A DNA stretch of 42,263 nucleotides, from assembly GCA_965368085.1 (NCBI GenBank), contig CBDULP010000021.1:1-42263 (forward strand), in the 5' to 3' direction. Below, in pieces: positions 32,901 to 41,144 of this stretch. A program made the position numbers and the translations under genes. Source of the stretch: Peptoclostridium sp965368085 (lineage in GTDB: Bacteria > Bacillota > Clostridia > Peptostreptococcales > Peptostreptococcaceae). The notes below the pieces were generated by a model. The model made no database searches, had not been told where the DNA came from, and saw nothing but the letters and a program-made list of their open reading frames with translations. Positions within the stretch are counted from its first letter, which is position 1; the number at the start of each line of letters is the position of its first letter.

Positions 32901-33341
32901 TTATACCGCATCTTGTATGTCTTCATCATCTATTTCAGTCTTGTATTTAATCTCGCCTAGTTCTCTGTTTGAAAACATCTTTATCTTTTCCACAATTCCC
33001 CTTGGAACCTCAGTCGATTCAGTCTTTTGAGCATCGAACTTTTCCGCAAGGTATTCGAATGCAACCCAAGGGTTCACGCTGTCTCCGCATGTGAAAAGGT
33101 CCACAGCCGCGTATCCGTACTCCGGCCATGTGTGTATAGTAAGGTGCGATTCCTGTATTATAACCGCTCCGCTCACTCCCCACGGATTGAACATATGAAA
33201 GTCACTTGTAACTATTGTGGCATTTGCCGCCTCTGCCGCCTCGTTCATGTACTGCTCCACTAGGGCATGGTTGTTCACTATATCTCTATCGCAATTATAA
33301 AATTCCGCTATTATATGTCTTCCCAGTTGTTCTATTTTCAT
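32901..33341 (-). CDS. speD: S-adenosylmethionine decarboxylase proenzyme
   Basis: A 146-residue small bacterial-type AdoMet decarboxylase. The self-cleavage site is ESHLTIHTWPEYGYAAVDLF, with cleavage expected between Glu64 and Ser65 to create the pyruvoyl group. Cys85 in FTCG is the catalytic acid. It supplies decarboxylated AdoMet to SpeE. The C-terminus is about 20-25 residues longer than the shortest family members and acidic. AAAAGGAG precedes the ATG. It is the first gene of the speDEB operon. Confidence 0.93.
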   Translation of the reverse strand: MKIEQLGRHIIAEFYNCDRDIVNNHALVEQYMNEAAEAANATIVTSDFHMFNPWGVSGAVIIQESHLTIHTWPEYGYAAVDLFTCGDSVNPWVAFEYLAEKFDAQKTESTEVPRGIVEKIKMFSNRELGEIKYKTEIDDEDIQDAV

Positions 33342-33647
33342 ATCCTCTACTCCTTTTAAATCAACATATACTATTTATAATACTTATTATTACTAAACTA
33401 TGCTGCATAAAAAAATCTCCATAAAAATCAATGCATGCGAGCTATCCTGCCATCAGTTGGATATACCAGGACAATTCACTCATCTCAAAGATTTCACAAA
33501 GAATCAAAAATAACCGTATTATATTTACTAAAGATAAACTCCGCGTTTATATATAATAAATATACTATATTTTTTCACGTTGTCAATATTTTTTTGTAAT
33601 CTGCTAGTGCAACTGGCTGTAAGGCATTGCAATAGCAAGGTCTCGGA
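33342..33647 (-). promoter_or_regulatory. speD promoter and long leader
   Basis: TTGACA (33581-33586) and TATATT (33559-33564) on the minus strand have a 16-nt spacer and give a leader of about 215 nt before speD. The leader contains a TCCTG/CAGGA pairing around the GGATATACCAGG segment near 33443-33473. I see no known riboswitch and no uORF with a ribosome site. Confidence 0.45.
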
Positions 33648-35096
33648 TTAAAATCCGAGAACCTCCATGTGGTCTATATACGGGTCCTTGGTTCCCGAAA
33701 GAGTCGTATGCTGGGTTTTCATAAACTGTATATAGTCTATTATCTCCCTCGTTATCTTCTCTCCCATTGTCACAACAGGTATCCCCGGAGGATATGCCAT
33801 TACCGACTCCGCGCATATCATGCCTTCCGAATCTTCAAGCTTCACCATCTTTTTCTTACCGTAAAAAGCAACCCTGGGCGATACTACAACTTCAGGATTC
33901 TCAAGCGGAAGCGTTCCTATGTCAAGGCTTTCTCTCCTGTATTTGCTTGCCATGTCCGCTATGGCCTCTACAAGTGTCCCCACCGATTTTTGATCATCTC
34001 CAACGCTTATTATTGCAAGTATGTTGCAAACGTCTCCAAGCTCAACCTGTATGTTGTACTCGTCCCTCAATATGTCATACGCTTCAAATCCTGTAAGGCC
34101 TATTCCATTTACGTCTATTCCAAGCTTTGTCTCGTCAAAGTTGAATACGCCGCAGCCGTTTATCCTTTCCTTTCCGAAAGCGTAAAGGCCATCTATCTTG
34201 TTTATCTCGTCCCTTGCCCACCTTGAAATCTGGAGCACCTTGTCTAGTGTCTCTTTCCCGCTGACTGCAAGTTTTTTTCTTGCAACGTCAAGGCTCGACA
34301 TTAAAAGGTATGACGCGCTTGTTGTCAGAGTAAGGTTTATCATGGCCCTTACAAGGCTTTCCTCTATGCGGTCTTCCTTCATCAGAAGAAGGGAGCTTTG
34401 TGTGAGCGACCCGCCAGTCTTATGAAGGCTTACAGAACTCATGTCCGCCCCTGCGCTCATGGCGTCTTGCGGAAGCGAATCGTGGAATGCAAAATGGGCT
34501 CCGTGTGCCTCGTCCACAAGCACAAGTATGTCCTTTTCATGGCACAGCTTCACTATATCGCTGATATCGCTCGTATATCCGTAGTACGTCGGATTTATTA
34601 TGAATACCGCTTTTGCATCAGGATTTTCATCTATTGCTTTTTCTATTGCCTGCACAGTTACACCCATTGCCACCCCGATCTCTTGGTCGAGTTCAGGTTG
34701 AACGTACACAGGCTGGGCCCCGCTCAGTATTATTCCGTTTATGGCCGACTTGTGGGCATTCCTTGGAAGTATTATTTTGTCTCCCGGGCTGCACGCGCTC
34801 ATTATCATGGCCTGTACCGCCGATGTAGTTCCGTTTACAAGAAAAAAACAGTGGTCAGCTGAAAAAGCCTCTGCTGCAAGCTCTTGTGCCTGCTTTATGA
34901 CACTCACCGGATTACTCAGATAGTCAAGCGGCTTCATTGAATTCACATCTATTTGCATCACTGTCTCTCCGACAAAATCGGCAAACTCCAAAAGCCCCTT
35001 TCCATGCTTGTGTCCCGGCACGTCGAATGGAACCACTTTCTTTTCGCGATAAGCCTTTAATGCTTCAAAAAGAGGCGCTTTATTTTGATCTTTCAC
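33648..35096 (-). CDS. speA: Arginine decarboxylase (PLP-dependent, Orn/Lys/Arg family)
   Basis: A 482-residue aspartate-aminotransferase-fold decarboxylase of the short Gram-positive SpeA type. It begins DVPGHKHGKG, continues with FFLVNGTTSAVQAMIMSACSPGD and LVDEAHGAHFAF, and binds PLP through the Lys of SVSLHKTGGSLTQSS. The C-terminal domain ends YPPGIPVVTMGE. The product with arginine would be agmatine, the substrate of SpeB in this locus; lysine or ornithine activity cannot be excluded from sequence alone. The open frame starts at an ATG at 35117 with no site. AAGGAGTGA fits the GTG at 35096. The stop codon is inside the loop of an 8- to 9-bp hairpin (33641-33660) that has no T-tract. Confidence 0.9.
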   Translation of the reverse strand: MKDQNKAPLFEALKAYREKKVVPFDVPGHKHGKGLLEFADFVGETVMQIDVNSMKPLDYLSNPVSVIKQAQELAAEAFSADHCFFLVNGTTSAVQAMIMSACSPGDKIILPRNAHKSAINGIILSGAQPVYVQPELDQEIGVAMGVTVQAIEKAIDENPDAKAVFIINPTYYGYTSDISDIVKLCHEKDILVLVDEAHGAHFAFHDSLPQDAMSAGADMSSVSLHKTGGSLTQSSLLLMKEDRIEESLVRAMINLTLTTSASYLLMSSLDVARKKLAVSGKETLDKVLQISRWARDEINKIDGLYAFGKERINGCGVFNFDETKLGIDVNGIGLTGFEAYDILRDEYNIQVELGDVCNILAIISVGDDQKSVGTLVEAIADMASKYRRESLDIGTLPLENPEVVVSPRVAFYGKKKMVKLEDSEGMICAESVMAYPPGIPVVTMGEKITREIIDYIQFMKTQHTTLSGTKDPYIDHMEVLGF

Positions 35097-35549
35097 AGTG
35101 GAATCACTCCTTTTCATACATCGTTATATAAAGTTCATGTCATTTTCTCTGATTTATCTGTCATAATACGCTTGCATATTTACCTGTCAAAACTGGCGCA
35201 CAGCTGCTTCCCATGACTTTTTCCCCATTTATGCCCATATATGCCGCATATGATTTATATCCAACCCAAACGCCCAATGCAAATGCATTTTGGATTTGTA
35301 ATAGTAAACTCTATGTTTATTAAAACTAAACGCCAGACTATTATACTAACTAAAAAAACAAAAATCAATATCTTTTTAAGCATATTTTTCATCGTATTTT
35401 CAGCCGCAGTAAAAGTCGTATATTTTTTAACAATAAATTTTATAATTTTTTGTTTCTTTAATCCATATGAATTACCCTTATACTGTTGCCTATATGTCAA
35501 AAAAAACTTATGATAGTATATATAATTATGAATATTGGAGGTAGATAGA
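35097..35549. promoter_or_regulatory. Divergent speA/trpS promoter region with a structured speA leader
   Basis: The minus strand has TTGATT (35363-35368), 17 nt, TATAAT (35340-35345) for speA, giving a leader of about 235 nt. It contains ATCCAA/TTGGAT (35259-35264 with 35290-35295) around AATGCA/TGCATT (35276-35281 with 35284-35289), and CATAT-N7-ATATG at 35236-35252. The plus strand has TTGCCT (35486-35491), 17 nt, TATGAT (35509-35514) for trpS. No T-box is seen upstream of trpS. Confidence 0.5.
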
Positions 35550-36545
35550 ATGAGTGACAAGAAAATTATATTCAGCGGAATCCAGCCTTCAGGCGAGCTT
35601 ACGCTTGGCAATTATTTAGGTGCAATAAAGAACTGGGTGAAGCTTCAGGAAGAATATGACTCTTATTTTTGCGTTGTAGACCTTCACGCGATAACAGTAA
35701 GGCAGGTTCCAAAAGACCTAAGAGCCAGGACTCTTCAAGTTCTTTCAATATACCTTGCTTCAGGTATAGATCCTGAAAAAGCTACACTTTTCATACAGTC
35801 CCACGTTCCGGCGCACTGCGAAGCCGAGTGGCTTTTAAACTGCTCTACATACATGGGAGAACTTTCAAGAATGACGCAGTACAAGGACAAGAGCCAAAGA
35901 GCCGGCGAGAGCATTCCTGTAGGACTGTTCACATATCCTGTGCTAATGGCGGCCGACATACTGCTTTACAACACGGACCTTGTTCCTGTAGGAAAAGACC
36001 AGATGCAGCATCTTGAGCTTTCAAGGGACCTCGCCGAAAGGTTCAACAACCTGTACAGCCCTACATTCAAAGTTCCTGACGGATATATACCAAAAGAGGG
36101 CGCGAAGATAATGAACCTTCAAGACCCTGCCAAGAAAATGTCAAAATCTGATGAAAATGCAAACAGCTACATACTTATAATGGATCCTCCTGATGTGATA
36201 AGAAAGAAAATATCAAGGGCCGTTACGGACACTGTTGGCGTGATAAACTACACGGACGACCAGCCGGGAATAAAAAACCTTATAAACATAATAAGCGCCA
36301 TAACCGAAGAATCTCCTGAGTCAATAGTCGAAAGCTACAAGGGATGCGGATACGCACAGCTTAAATCCGACGTGGCCGAGATAATAGTGAAAGAGCTTGA
36401 GCCTATACAGGCAAAAGTCAATGAACTTCTTTCAGACAAGGCTTACCTTGAGGGAATATACAAAAAAGGCGCTGAAAAGGCAAACTACGCGGCAACTAAA
36501 ATGCTTAGAAAGATGCAAAAAAAGATAGGACTAATACCAAGATAG
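35550..36545 (+). CDS. trpS: Tryptophanyl-tRNA synthetase
   Basis: A 331-residue class I synthetase charging tRNA-Trp. The HIGH-like motif is GIQPSGELTLGNYLGAI and the KMSKS motif is intact in DPAKKMSKSDENAN. GKDQMQHLELSRDLAERFN is the bacterial TrpRS helix. TTGGAGG lies before the ATG at 35550. The length is normal. It stands alone with its own promoter and terminator. There is no T-box leader, unlike many Firmicute aminoacyl-tRNA synthetase genes, so control must act differently. Confidence 0.97.
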   Translation: MSDKKIIFSGIQPSGELTLGNYLGAIKNWVKLQEEYDSYFCVVDLHAITVRQVPKDLRARTLQVLSIYLASGIDPEKATLFIQSHVPAHCEAEWLLNCSTYMGELSRMTQYKDKSQRAGESIPVGLFTYPVLMAADILLYNTDLVPVGKDQMQHLELSRDLAERFNNLYSPTFKVPDGYIPKEGAKIMNLQDPAKKMSKSDENANSYILIMDPPDVIRKKISRAVTDTVGVINYTDDQPGIKNLINIISAITEESPESIVESYKGCGYAQLKSDVAEIIVKELEPIQAKVNELLSDKAYLEGIYKKGAEKANYAATKMLRKMQKKIGLIPR

Positions 36546-36552
36546 CCCATAA

Positions 36553-36600
36553 AAAAATGAGCATGAGACACCCAAAGCAAAAGGGGCCATGCTCATTTTT
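36553..36600 (+). terminator. Terminator of trpS
   Basis: A perfect 13-bp stem (36553-36565 with 36588-36600), with A and T runs at its ends, has a 22-nt loop and lies 7 nt past the stop codon. It may also serve the convergent gene. Confidence 0.85.
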
Positions 36601-36628
36601 CATTTTCTTATATTCAGTTCACCAAGCC

Positions 36629-36925
36629 TTAAAGCTCCATCTTTATCCAGCTTTCAGGCTTTTTGCACATGTTGTTTTCAACGAGCTTTAGTATCTCGTC
36701 TTTTGAATACTTCGCAGCATTTATAACGAGAACCTCTTTTTCTCCGTCAAGCCTGCACTGCGCCGAACTTATCTCTTCCCAGTCTGAATCGTGTATTTCC
36801 ACTATGTTTATGTCAGCCTTTTTCTTGCAATCCCCCATTACGCATACAGCATAACCCTTTTCCTTCAGAAAATCAGCAACATCCCCAAGACCTCTTTGAA
36901 CTGAAATCGTAACTTTTTCCGACAT
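36629..36925 (-). CDS. YkuS/UPF0180-like protein
   Basis: A 98-residue protein. QRGLGDVADFLKEKGYAVCVMGD at the start and LVINAAKYSKDEILKLVENNM near the end resemble the YkuS (UPF0180) family, a small alpha/beta protein of unknown function in Bacillus and Clostridia. Four cysteines are present, three of them in the first half or middle. The ribosome site is GAGGGGGAT upstream of the ATG at 36925. It is convergent with trpS and is not in an operon. The match is from memory. Confidence 0.6.
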   Translation of the reverse strand: MSEKVTISVQRGLGDVADFLKEKGYAVCVMGDCKKKADINIVEIHDSDWEEISSAQCRLDGEKEVLVINAAKYSKDEILKLVENNMCKKPESWIKMEL

Positions 36926-37063
36926 AATTTAATCCCCCTCATTTTATGATTTTAAAACTTGCAGCCTATTTACCATATTCCCAAATTCTCATGAATTATT
37001 CAAAGTTTTTAATTTTGATATTTTTTTATCACTCAAGCGCGAACCCCATACATTTTTTCAATC

Positions 37064-37105
37064 TGTAAAGGCCAGTCGCCATGGGCGCGGCGACTGGCCT
37101 TTACA
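37064..37105 (-). terminator. Long hairpin after universal stress protein copy 3
   Basis: A perfect 17-bp stem (37064-37080 with 37089-37105) has an 8-nt loop and lies 14 nt past the stop codon. The T-tract on the minus strand is poor (TTTACAGATTG), so it may act mainly as a 3' stabilising stem. Confidence 0.65.
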
Positions 37106-37118
37106 TAGGACTTATAAT

Positions 37119-37544
37119 CTATCTTATTACAAATACAGGCACTGTAGCGTGGTGAACAACCTTGTTTGCAACCGAACCTATCAGGAATCTCCTTGTTGTA
37201 GACATTCCGTGTGTGCATATAAGTATAAGGTCGCAGTTTTCCTTTTCTGCATAGTCTATTATTTCAGAAGCGGGATCGCCGGTCGTAGTCTCGAATGTAA
37301 CCTTGTAGTCCTCACCCTCGAAATGTTTCTTGGCTTTTTCTATTATCTCTTCTGATTTTTCCTTTATATATGCATCTATAGACTGGAAGTTTGTAGTCGT
37401 ATATGCATATGAAAAGCTCGACTCTATGTTCTCAACATGAAGGACCGCTATTTCGGCACCAAATTTTTTTGCAAAATCCTTTGCCATATCATATGCCTTT
37501 CCACAAAACTCCGATCCGTCAACAGGTAAAAGTATCTTTTTCAT
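37119..37544 (-). CDS. Universal stress protein (UspA family), copy 3
   Basis: A 141-residue universal stress protein of normal length: KKILLPVDGSEFCGKAYDMA at the start and CTHGMSTTRRFLIGSVANKVVHHATVPVFVIR at the end. Like the copies at 5084 and 6785 it has Cys in place of the first Gly of the nucleotide-binding motif. AAAGGGGGAT precedes the ATG. It is transcribed alone, 30 kb away from the other two, and has no membrane-protein partner here. Confidence 0.87.
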   Translation of the reverse strand: MKKILLPVDGSEFCGKAYDMAKDFAKKFGAEIAVLHVENIESSFSYAYTTTNFQSIDAYIKEKSEEIIEKAKKHFEGEDYKVTFETTTGDPASEIIDYAEKENCDLILICTHGMSTTRRFLIGSVANKVVHHATVPVFVIR

Positions 37545-37829
37545 AAATAAATCCCCCTTTAATAATGTAGTCTTATATTTATACCGTTATGTCATTCCCT
37601 TAAACAGACATGTACTAATTATTGAATCACTTATCTGGATTAATCCAACTGTGTTTTTTATATACCCATGGCCTGTAAGCACAAACCCTTTTATCGCAAT
37701 TTACTATCTGAATTTTCACAAATTAATATCTTTACAATACTGTTACAAAATTCATACTCGCCACTTATACATGATATAATTTTAAAAATAGGAATTTTAC
37801 ATATTTATATTAATCAGGATGGTGGTAAA

Positions 37830-39245
37830 ATGAATGAGCTTTTAATCAAAGCACTTATAGTAACAACTCTGGGGTCTGCTCCAGCATATACCTCTACAGA
37901 CGCCATAGGCGTGCCTGTAAGCACTACTGCATCTCATGTCTATGCCGTAACCAATCAGCAGATAGTGGAAATTGAAGACCTCGAAAAATACAACGTGGAA
38001 GAAAACATAAATTCCGAAGACATAGCAAAGGACGATAAGCTTTCACAAACGGATACCGGCGAAACCCCGCTTGATCAAGAGGAAACAAAAGCAGAAGCTG
38101 TTTCAGAATCGGTACAGCCTAAAATCGATGAGCCCCAAATCGCACTGTCTGATTCCGGATACCCGCTTGTCGAAAAGTACAGCACCAATCTGCCCGGAGG
38201 AATGTTTCTCAATCTGAAATACGACAAGCATCTTCCTGCGTATGACTACGTTCTGCTTAACAGGTCCAGCGGCAACATAAGGCAAGAACCCACCACAAAT
38301 TCAAATATCGTGAAAACAGCGGCATATTTTGAAAAACTCAACATAATAGAATCCGTAAAGGGGCAGTATATACCATCATATGGCACCGACATATGGTACA
38401 AGGTATTTTGGTACAAAGACGGAAAAATGCAGTTTGGATACATGCTCTCGTCGCTTGGTCTAAGACGTAACTTCCAGTTCGACAAGATGAAATCCTCTAT
38501 GGACCTTCTAAAAGGCGCTGTCGACAGCAGCGACAAGATGGGCTATATTTCCAACTATAAAAACAGGGCTGGAAAAGCTCCTTTCTACAAGGGTTCCACT
38601 TTGGACAAGTTCGGAAATCTCAGAGACCAAAGCGCTCCTGCATATTATGACCTGGATGACAAGTCCGAATTCATATACCTTGGGGACGGAACTTTGTTTT
38701 CAATAATCGAGGAAAAAGGGTCATACTACAAAGTCAAGTCACCCGACTATGATGAAAGTCTTTGGGTCCCAAAAAAATACGTGTACACCAAGAATGCTCC
38801 TTCAGCGCTCTCGCAAGTTGTAGTTGTGGACAGAAAAAATCAGAATGAAGCGGTTTTCGAATGGACTGCCCTCGGCTGGCAGATGATATCTTATTCGTTC
38901 GCAACCACGGGCGCCAATGCCAAGTACAAGTTTGAAACACCTCTTGGCTATTTCATGGCGATAGAGAGAAAACCAAAATTCCTTTACCTCGACGACATCA
39001 CCAAAGAAATCGCAGGTTATGCCCCTTACGCCATAAGGTTTACAGGCGGGGCATATATACACGGAGTTCCTGTCGACTATATAAAAACCGACGGCCAGCT
39101 GATAGACCCAGGGCACAAGGAGTCGCTCTACACACTCGGAACTCTTCCAAGATCACACAAGTGCGTGAGGAATTTCACATCGCACGCACAATTTCTTTAC
39201 AACTGGGTCAAAATAGGACAGGCCTCAGTTATAGTGATCGAATAG
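37830..39245 (+). CDS. Exported L,D-transpeptidase with SH3-like region
   Basis: A 471-residue exported protein. A short signal sequence (ELLIKALIVTTLGSAPAYTS) is followed by an acidic, Glu-rich linker (about 30-105), an SH3-like wall-binding part (NIRQEPTTNSNIVKTAAYFEKL..., about 145-215), further linker, and a C-terminal YkuD catalytic domain from about 325. The catalytic Cys445 lies in SHKCVRN with the His two residues before it, and GGAYIHGVP is the upstream substrate motif. L,D-transpeptidases form 3-3 crosslinks in peptidoglycan. The frame opens far upstream at 37668, but GGTGGT before the ATG at 37830 and the signal peptide support this start. Monocistronic. Confidence 0.88.
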   Translation: MNELLIKALIVTTLGSAPAYTSTDAIGVPVSTTASHVYAVTNQQIVEIEDLEKYNVEENINSEDIAKDDKLSQTDTGETPLDQEETKAEAVSESVQPKIDEPQIALSDSGYPLVEKYSTNLPGGMFLNLKYDKHLPAYDYVLLNRSSGNIRQEPTTNSNIVKTAAYFEKLNIIESVKGQYIPSYGTDIWYKVFWYKDGKMQFGYMLSSLGLRRNFQFDKMKSSMDLLKGAVDSSDKMGYISNYKNRAGKAPFYKGSTLDKFGNLRDQSAPAYYDLDDKSEFIYLGDGTLFSIIEEKGSYYKVKSPDYDESLWVPKKYVYTKNAPSALSQVVVVDRKNQNEAVFEWTALGWQMISYSFATTGANAKYKFETPLGYFMAIERKPKFLYLDDITKEIAGYAPYAIRFTGGAYIHGVPVDYIKTDGQLIDPGHKESLYTLGTLPRSHKCVRNFTSHAQFLYNWVKIGQASVIVIE

Positions 39246-39292
39246 AATGTATGCAGTAGCACTCTCAAACCAATATGTATTTAATCGATATA

Positions 39293-39324
39293 AAAAATCC
39301 AGCCCTAATCACGGCTGGATTTTT
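39293..39324. terminator. Bidirectional terminator between the transpeptidase and yeiH-like genes
   Basis: A perfect 12-bp stem (39293-39304 with 39313-39324), with A and T runs at its ends, has an 8-nt loop. It starts 48 nt past one stop codon and 4 nt from the other. Confidence 0.9.
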
Positions 39325-39327
39325 GCA

Positions 39328-40305
39328 TTAGAACATATTCAAGACAATTATATATGACAAAGGCGCTGTTATCATAAAGATCACCACTCCCAGAGCAACG
39401 GATTTCGCCCCCCTGCTTTTTATCTGCTTGAAATCCACCATCAGTCCCATGGCTATCATCGCCATCATTATAAACCAGGAACTCAAACTCGAAAGAAAAT
39501 GTACCATCCTTTCAGGCATTATTCCCAGCGATGATATCATACCAGCGATTATGAAATAGCCCACATACATTGGGAATTTCGCCCTCTTTCCATCGCTTTT
39601 TCCTGCAAACGCCATGCTGAGAACAAGCGACAGGGGCACAAGCATAAGTACCCTTGCCATTTTTACAACCGTTCCTATGTTTCCGGCATCATCCCCCCTT
39701 GCAAAAGCTGCTGCAATGGCGTGTGCAACACCGTGAAGAGAAAGCCCCGACCATATCCCGTACTGCATGTCGCTCATACCTGATATGGCAGATACCGCGG
39801 AGTATAAAATCACACCTACAGCCCCCAAAAAGCTTACAACAGAAACCGCCAGTATAGAATCGTCCTCCTTTGCATCTATGCACGGTCCCATCGCCACAAC
39901 AGCCGACGCCCCGCAAATGCACGATCCCACGCCCACAAGTGCTGAAAGCTTGCTGTCCGCTCCCATAGCCTTTCCTATGAATGCCGCCAACGCCATTACT
40001 ATTGCCACAAACAAAACCACCATAAACACAAGCCTTGGGCCAAGCTCAATTATGCTGCCAAAGCTCAGCTTGAATCCCAGAAGAACTATTCCGGCCTTGA
40101 GAAGTTTTTTAAGCGAAAATGACACTCCGCACTTAAATGCCTCTCCGAGCCCAAACGCCAGTCTGTACGCCATGCCCATGAGTATCCCTATAGTCAGCGC
40201 CTCAATCCTTATGTACGGGGCCAAAAAACCTTCCATAAGCTTTGAAACATAAGCTATTACAATCACAAACAGCAGTCCCGCACCAAATTTATTTATATTT
40301 TTCAT
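39328..40305 (-). CDS. YeiH/UPF0324 family integral membrane protein
   Basis: A 325-residue protein with about ten membrane helices, of the YeiH (UPF0324, putative sulfate exporter) family. Hallmarks: LLKAGIVLLGFKLSFGSI, VGVGSCICGASAVVAMGP, SVVSFLGAVGVILY and SGLSLHGVAHAIAAAFARG, the last in place of the more usual VHDVAQV form. The transported substrate is not established. The gene is alone: no LysR-type neighbour, which often accompanies yeiH, is seen. The start ATG is at 40305 with GGAGGC upstream. Confidence 0.85.
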   Translation of the reverse strand: MKNINKFGAGLLFVIVIAYVSKLMEGFLAPYIRIEALTIGILMGMAYRLAFGLGEAFKCGVSFSLKKLLKAGIVLLGFKLSFGSIIELGPRLVFMVVLFVAIVMALAAFIGKAMGADSKLSALVGVGSCICGASAVVAMGPCIDAKEDDSILAVSVVSFLGAVGVILYSAVSAISGMSDMQYGIWSGLSLHGVAHAIAAAFARGDDAGNIGTVVKMARVLMLVPLSLVLSMAFAGKSDGKRAKFPMYVGYFIIAGMISSLGIMPERMVHFLSSLSSWFIMMAMIAMGLMVDFKQIKSRGAKSVALGVVIFMITAPLSYIIVLNMF

Positions 40306-40488
40306 AATATCGCCTCCGAAAAGAGTATATCAGTGCACAGCCGTAAATAGAAATCACAATTTATTATGTATTCATAATGGATTCTTATACATGAGTCACC
40401 GCCTTCTTCAGACACCCATATTCAGGCGCTTAAACTTTTCTATCAGAAGCAAAACAGTATTCCACATTGCAATATTTGCGCAATAAAA

Positions 40489-40509
40489 AACCAGGGAATG
40501 AATCCCCGG
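40489..40509 (-). terminator. Terminator of the 61-aa gene
   Basis: A short GC stem, CC-x-GGG (40491-40496) with CCC-x-GG (40504-40509), is followed on the minus strand by TTTTTTATTG. Confidence 0.7.
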
Positions 40510-40523
40510 CGCATATATCACCA

Positions 40524-40709
40524 TTAAAAGCCTTTTTCAAGGCCATCCATATGATTCTCATCAAAGAGCCCGTTGCCTGTCGCCTTTAAGTAAAAGCTGT
40601 TTATAGTCCTTATGTCATTAAACATAAATGCTCCCGGCTTTGTAAGCTTAAGCCCCGAAAGCAAATTTGCGATTTCTCTTATCTCATCTTCAGTTATCCT
40701 CTTTTCCAT
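40524..40709 (-). CDS. Small hypothetical protein, 61 aa
   Basis: A 61-residue soluble protein (EKRITEDEIREIANLLSGLK, then PGAFMFNDIRTINSFYLKATGN). I do not recognise it. GGAGGG lies 10 nt before the ATG at 40709, while the earlier in-frame ATG at 40727 overlaps that site. A terminator follows directly. The first half is a predicted acidic helix. Function unknown. Confidence 0.5.
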   Translation of the reverse strand: MEKRITEDEIREIANLLSGLKLTKPGAFMFNDIRTINSFYLKATGNGLFDENHMDGLEKGF

Positions 40710-41144
40710 ATCCCAAACACCCTCCATATTTTAATATCCCACATTGACAGCCTGCCCACGTAAACATGTCTTTCTCAGTCAAATTTTCAAAATAAATCGA
40801 AAATATTTTTTAATAATAATAAATATACCAACTCTGAATATGCATTAAACACAAAATTAATTTTTATGAGTCTTTTTTGATGTGATTTTTTAATTCTTCA
40901 TGTCATGTTATCTACTCTGATTTGCGGGTATAAGTCTCAAGTATGTAATTTGCGTATTATTTGTATACCGCTTTTCGGAGCAGTTTTATTTTTTGTTTAA
41001 ATTTTCAAGTATATATTCTTTTAAGCTTGACAAAAATGTATACAAAATGTATAAATAATATGTAATATTTTTTATACAGTATGTCACATTTATGATGATT
41101 CATTGCCACAGGCAACTATTACATATATTTTAGGAGGTATTTTC
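40710..41144 (+). promoter_or_regulatory. gap promoter region
   Basis: TTGACA (41027-41032) and TATAAA (41050-41055) have an ideal 17-nt spacer, 90 nt before the gap start codon. AATGTATA occurs twice across the spacer and -10 (41035-41042 and 41046-41053), a possible direct-repeat operator. The rest of these 435 bases is AT-rich and shows no gene. Confidence 0.6.

Noticed and set aside
35380..35549. T-box riboswitch upstream of trpS
   Set aside because: The conserved AGGGTGGAACCGCG-type segment is absent and there is no terminator/antiterminator pair.
35255..35611. Minus-strand frame ending in a hydrophobic stretch (IFVFLVSIIVWRLVL) in the speA-trpS gap
   Set aside because: Its only plausible start has no ribosome site and it covers both the speA promoter and the trpS start. 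It reads like translated AT-rich promoter DNA.
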